From the NCBI GenBank assembly GCA_019244985.1, contig JAFASB010000410.1:1-7186 (forward strand): a DNA stretch of 7,186 bases, given 5' to 3'. The translations under genes and the position numbers were made by a program. Positions 4,672 to 7,186 of this stretch are shown one piece after another. Each line of letters begins with the position of its first letter. Within the stretch, counting starts at the first letter, position 1. The stretch comes from Acidimicrobiia bacterium. GTDB lineage: Bacteria; Actinomycetota; Acidimicrobiia; Acidimicrobiales; AC-14. The notes beneath the pieces were generated by a model. That model searched no databases. It worked only from the letters and a program-made list of their open reading frames with translations, and was not told the DNA's origin.

Positions 4672-5805
4672 GACGTGGCCGCGTGGGCGGCGAGCGGCTG
4701 CATGGCGCTGACCGGTCGGGAGGACGGCCCCCCGCTCGGGCCACCGGCGCGCCTGGTCGCCGGTGTGCGCTCGACCTGCGAGTCGATCGCCCGGGCGAGC
4801 GGTGTCGAAATCGATGGGTTGGCGCTCCTCGGCGAGCGGGCCGCCATCGCCGGGCTCACCAGGCACGGCGAGCGCAGCTGCGGCGAGGCGACGCGGCTGC
4901 TGCGCGCAGCCGACGGATGGATCGCCGCGACGCTGGTGCGCGAGGACGACATTGCCGCGGTTCCCGCGTGGCTCGAGACCGAACAGATCCGCGACGTGTG
5001 GCCCCTCGTGACGCAGGCAGTCGCGCAGCGACAGGTTGCACCGCTCGTCGAACGGGCGCGCTTGCTCGGCCTTCCGGTCGCTGCACTCGGATGCGACACC
5101 GGAGGCATCACCGCTCGCCCGAGCGGCACCACGCGCACAACTGACATCGCCGACGCCATGGTCGTCGACTTATCGGCGCTCTGGGCCGGTCCGCTCTGCG
5201 GGCACATCCTCCAGCTCGCAGGTGCGCGGCTCATCAAGGTCGAGTCGACGGGGCGGCCGGACGGCGCCCGCCGCGGGCCTGGAGCCTTCTTCGACTTGAT
5301 GAACGGCGGGAAGGAGAGCGTGGCCCTCGACTTCGCCGATGACGAACAGCTCGATGCGTTGCGGAGGCTGGTCGCCGCGGCAGACGTCGTCATCGAAGCG
5401 TCACGTCCGCGCGCCCTCGAGAACCTCGGGCTCCGGCCGGCTGATCACCACGTGTGGGTCTCGATCACCGGCTACGGCCGCGGCTCTGACGGTGTGGCGT
5501 TCGGCGACGACGGGGCCGTTGCCGGCGGGCTCGTCGTCGAGGACGAACGCGGACCGTGCTTCTGCGCCGACGCCATCGCCGACCCGCTCACCGGGCTGGT
5601 CGCCGCCGACCTCGCTTTCGCCGCGCTCGGCAGGGGGAATGCCGAACTAATCGATGTGCCCCTTGCCGGCGTCGCCGCTCGTTTCGCGGGGCCGACCCTC
5701 CATGTGGACGATCGTGTCGACGTCGCGCCGCCAACGGCTAGGCGCATGCCTGCCGCCGCTCCCGAACTGGGCGCCGACACCGACCGCGTGCTCGCCGAGC
5801 TGTGA
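4654..5805 (+). CDS. Family III CoA-transferase with rearranged domain order
   Basis: A 383-residue protein related to CaiB/BaiF CoA-transferases. The hallmark N-terminal block of the family, VVDLSALWAGPLCGHILQLA with GARLIKVES and RPDGARR (170-207), then NGGKESVALDF (217-227) and ADVVIEASRPRALENLGL (243-260), occurs in the middle here, not at the start. It is followed by FGDDGAVAGGL (283-293) and ADPLTGLVAA (309-318), where Asp310 is the likely catalytic residue. The first 165 residues instead resemble the later part of the usual fold: SGCMALTGREDGPPLGPP (14-31) and RLLRAADGWIAATL (81-94). This looks like a circular permutation or a fusion of two half-copies. GTG 4654 is chosen since upstream codons are antisense to the hydratase; GTG 4675 is an alternative. 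The next gene overlaps by 4 bp, so they form an operon. Substrate unknown. Confidence 0.8.
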   Translation: MAGSEHDVAAWAASGCMALTGREDGPPLGPPARLVAGVRSTCESIARASGVEIDGLALLGERAAIAGLTRHGERSCGEATRLLRAADGWIAATLVREDDIAAVPAWLETEQIRDVWPLVTQAVAQRQVAPLVERARLLGLPVAALGCDTGGITARPSGTTRTTDIADAMVVDLSALWAGPLCGHILQLAGARLIKVESTGRPDGARRGPGAFFDLMNGGKESVALDFADDEQLDALRRLVAAADVVIEASRPRALENLGLRPADHHVWVSITGYGRGSDGVAFGDDGAVAGGLVVEDERGPCFCADAIADPLTGLVAADLAFAALGRGNAELIDVPLAGVAARFAGPTLHVDDRVDVAPPTARRMPAAAPELGADTDRVLAEL

Positions 5806-7121
5806 GCTCTCTTCTCTTCCGCAACGTCGAAGTCGGCGGGCACAACGTCGACGTCCGCGTCACCGGCGACACCATCGCTGCCGTCGGCCACGATCTCGAC
5901 ATCGACGGCGCCGATGTCGTCGACGGCCGCGGCGGCGCCCTCATCCCCGGCCTGCACGACCACCACGTCCACCTGCTGGCGATGGCTGCGGCCCGTCGCT
6001 CGGTCGATCTCACCGGGTTGACCGACGTGGAGGGGATCGGCAGTGCGCTGCAACGAGCCGCGGCGACGAATTCCACTGCACGGTGGCTGCGCGCCACCGG
6101 GTGGCACGAGCCGGAGCTCGACCGCGAGACGCTCGACCGCCTGGTCCCCGACAGGCCGGTGCGCGTGCAGCACCGCTCCGGCGCCCTCTGGGTGCTGAAC
6201 TCGCGAGCCCTCGAGGCGGCGGGCTTCGACGAGCCGACCGGTCGCCTCTTCGGCATGGACGACGCCCTACGTGAGCGCATCCCGCCCGACGAGCCGCTCG
6301 ACGTGGCCGCCGTCGGGCAACGCTTCCTCAGCTTCGGCGTCACTGGCGTCACCGATGCCTCGCCCACCGACCGACCCGAGGACATCGAGCTCCTCGCCGA
6401 GTCCGGGCTCCACGTGCTGGCGATGAGCGCGCCGACCCTGAACTTCGAGGGCGCCGGACCAGCCAAGCTCATCCTCGCCGACCACGCGCTGCCCGGCCTC
6501 GACGAAGTCCTCGATGCGATCCGTACGGCCCACGGCGACGGTCGCCCGATCGCCGTGCACTGCGTCACCGCCGCGGCGCTTGTTCTGGCCCTCGCGGCGT
6601 GGGACGAAGCGGGAGCGAGCACCGGCGACCGCATCGAGCACGGCTCGGTGATCCCGCCTGAGCTGATCCCGACGATCGCCGCACACGGCCTCACCGTCGT
6701 GACCCAGCCAAACTTCGTCGGCGAGCGCGGCGACGACTATCTCGCCGACGTCGACGCCCACGACATTCCGTCGCTCTACCGGTGCCGCTCACTCCTCGAC
6801 GGGGGCGTGGACGTGGGCTTCGGAACCGACGCCCCGTTCGGCGATCCCGACCCGTGGCTGGCGATCAAGGCGGCAACGAACCGCCGCACAACGGCCGGCG
6901 CGATCGTCGGCGCCGGGGAACGGGTCGACGCGGCAACCGCGCTCGACAAGTTCCTTGGGGATCCGCGTCGCCCCGGCGGGCCGCCGCGCCGCGTCGAAGA
7001 AGGCGCTCCCGCCGACCTCGTGCTGCTCGAGGCTCCGCTCGCCGACGTGCTCGCCGAACCGTCAGCCGAGCGCGTCCGGGCGACGGTTAGTCGGAGCTCG
7101 GGAGTGGCTTGGCGCCCTTGA
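5802..7121 (+). CDS. Amidohydrolase family 3 (YtcJ-type) metal-dependent hydrolase
   Basis: A 439-residue cytosolic hydrolase of the amidohydrolase superfamily, acting on a C-N or C-O bond of an unknown substrate. It begins with the family's small beta domain (LLFRNVEVGGHNVDVRVTGD, 4-23; AVGHDLD; VVDGRGGALIPGLHDHHVHL, 39-58). Metal ligands are expected at His55 and His57, Lys222 (probably carboxylated, in PAKLILADH), His253 (AVHC), His280 (RIEHGS) and Asp343 (GFGTDAPFGDPDPW). A YtcJ-like signature GWHEPELDRETLDRLVPDRP (100-119) and LNSRAL (132-137) supports the subgroup; it is shorter than typical YtcJ proteins (about 540). The final segment before the end, GAPADLVLLE (401-410), is usual, but the last residues, VSRSSGVAWRP, do not look like the usual closing strand and lie in the overlap with the next gene. 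GTG 5802 overlaps the preceding TGA (GTGA), so translation is coupled. Confidence 0.9.
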   Translation: MSSLLFRNVEVGGHNVDVRVTGDTIAAVGHDLDIDGADVVDGRGGALIPGLHDHHVHLLAMAAARRSVDLTGLTDVEGIGSALQRAAATNSTARWLRATGWHEPELDRETLDRLVPDRPVRVQHRSGALWVLNSRALEAAGFDEPTGRLFGMDDALRERIPPDEPLDVAAVGQRFLSFGVTGVTDASPTDRPEDIELLAESGLHVLAMSAPTLNFEGAGPAKLILADHALPGLDEVLDAIRTAHGDGRPIAVHCVTAAALVLALAAWDEAGASTGDRIEHGSVIPPELIPTIAAHGLTVVTQPNFVGERGDDYLADVDAHDIPSLYRCRSLLDGGVDVGFGTDAPFGDPDPWLAIKAATNRRTTAGAIVGAGERVDAATALDKFLGDPRRPGGPPRRVEEGAPADLVLLEAPLADVLAEPSAERVRATVSRSSGVAWRP

Positions 7122-7186
7122 TGTTGAGGCGCTCGTCGCCCAACGACAGAGAAGCCTTGCCGGGCTTTGTGCACAGGATCTCGATG
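7087..7186 (-). CDS. Unidentified protein, C-terminal fragment
   Basis: Minus-strand reading from the right edge gives 33 codons ending at TAA (7089-7087): IEILCTKPGKASLSLGDERL then NIKGAKPLPSSD. Codon choice and composition look like real coding sequence, unlike other antisense frames here, and translation past the stop loses this character. The opening I-E-I and the LSLGDERLNIKG stretch are faintly reminiscent of glyoxalase/VOC-type domains, but the fragment is too short to assign. The gene is convergent with, and overlaps by 35 bp, the amidohydrolase, with no terminator visible between them. Confidence 0.5.
   Translation of the reverse strand, partial: IEILCTKPGKASLSLGDERLNIKGAKPLPSSD

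Noticed and set aside
4672..4866. Longer version of the enoyl-CoA hydratase starting at 4866 (396 aa).
   Set aside because: The added residues are Arg/Gly/Pro-rich, antisense to the well-supported start of the CoA-transferase, and show no domain character.
4368..5393. A 341-residue minus-strand open frame opposite the CoA-transferase.
   Set aside because: Ser/Arg/Ala-rich shadow of the real plus-strand gene, with no recognisable motif.
5738..6694. A 318-residue minus-strand open frame opposite the amidohydrolase.
   Set aside because: Shadow frame; the plus strand carries the metal-binding motifs of the amidohydrolase.

Overview
The window is GC-rich, uses many GTG starts, packs genes tightly and shows candidate leaderless promoters (TANNNT about 6 nt before a start codon). 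With its mix of acyl-CoA metabolism genes this suggests an environmental actinobacterium, possibly Acidimicrobiia-like. The phylum is inferred from style and protein similarity; nothing in the window fixes the genus. No RNA gene, CRISPR array, insertion sequence or phage gene was seen.

Left part (1-1716, minus strand): a well-preserved AMP-forming acyl-CoA synthetase, followed 75 bp downstream by the first 30 codons of a family III (CaiB/BaiF) CoA-transferase that runs off the left edge. Middle part (1717-3483): a short divergent promoter region with an 8-bp-arm inverted repeat, then three closely spaced plus-strand genes for small membrane proteins of unknown function (a multi-span protein, an N-terminally anchored protein and a C-terminally anchored protein). 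A fourth small membrane protein gene meets them tail-to-tail on the minus strand. A 192-bp gap follows, holding a candidate promoter and ribosome binding site for that fourth gene and a 14-bp stem followed by five T on the minus strand (probable terminator).

Right part (3676-7186): a crotonase-fold enoyl-CoA hydratase with an unusual N-terminal extension (minus) and a divergent pair on the plus strand, an apparently rearranged family III CoA-transferase and a YtcJ-type amidohydrolase, which overlap by GTGA. The predicted starts of the hydratase and the CoA-transferase overlap head-to-head. At the right edge the last 33 codons of an unidentified minus-strand gene overlap the amidohydrolase end.

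Taken together, the enzymes fit catabolism of an unidentified carboxylic acid or amide/ester: hydrolysis by the amidohydrolase, CoA activation by the ligase or a CoA-transferase, and hydration of an enoyl-CoA. The substrate cannot be read from the sequence, and the right-hand trio may be a separate pathway from the left-hand ligase/transferase pair. The most unusual points are the rearranged CoA-transferase, the head-to-head start overlap, and the operator-like repeat beside the ligase promoter.
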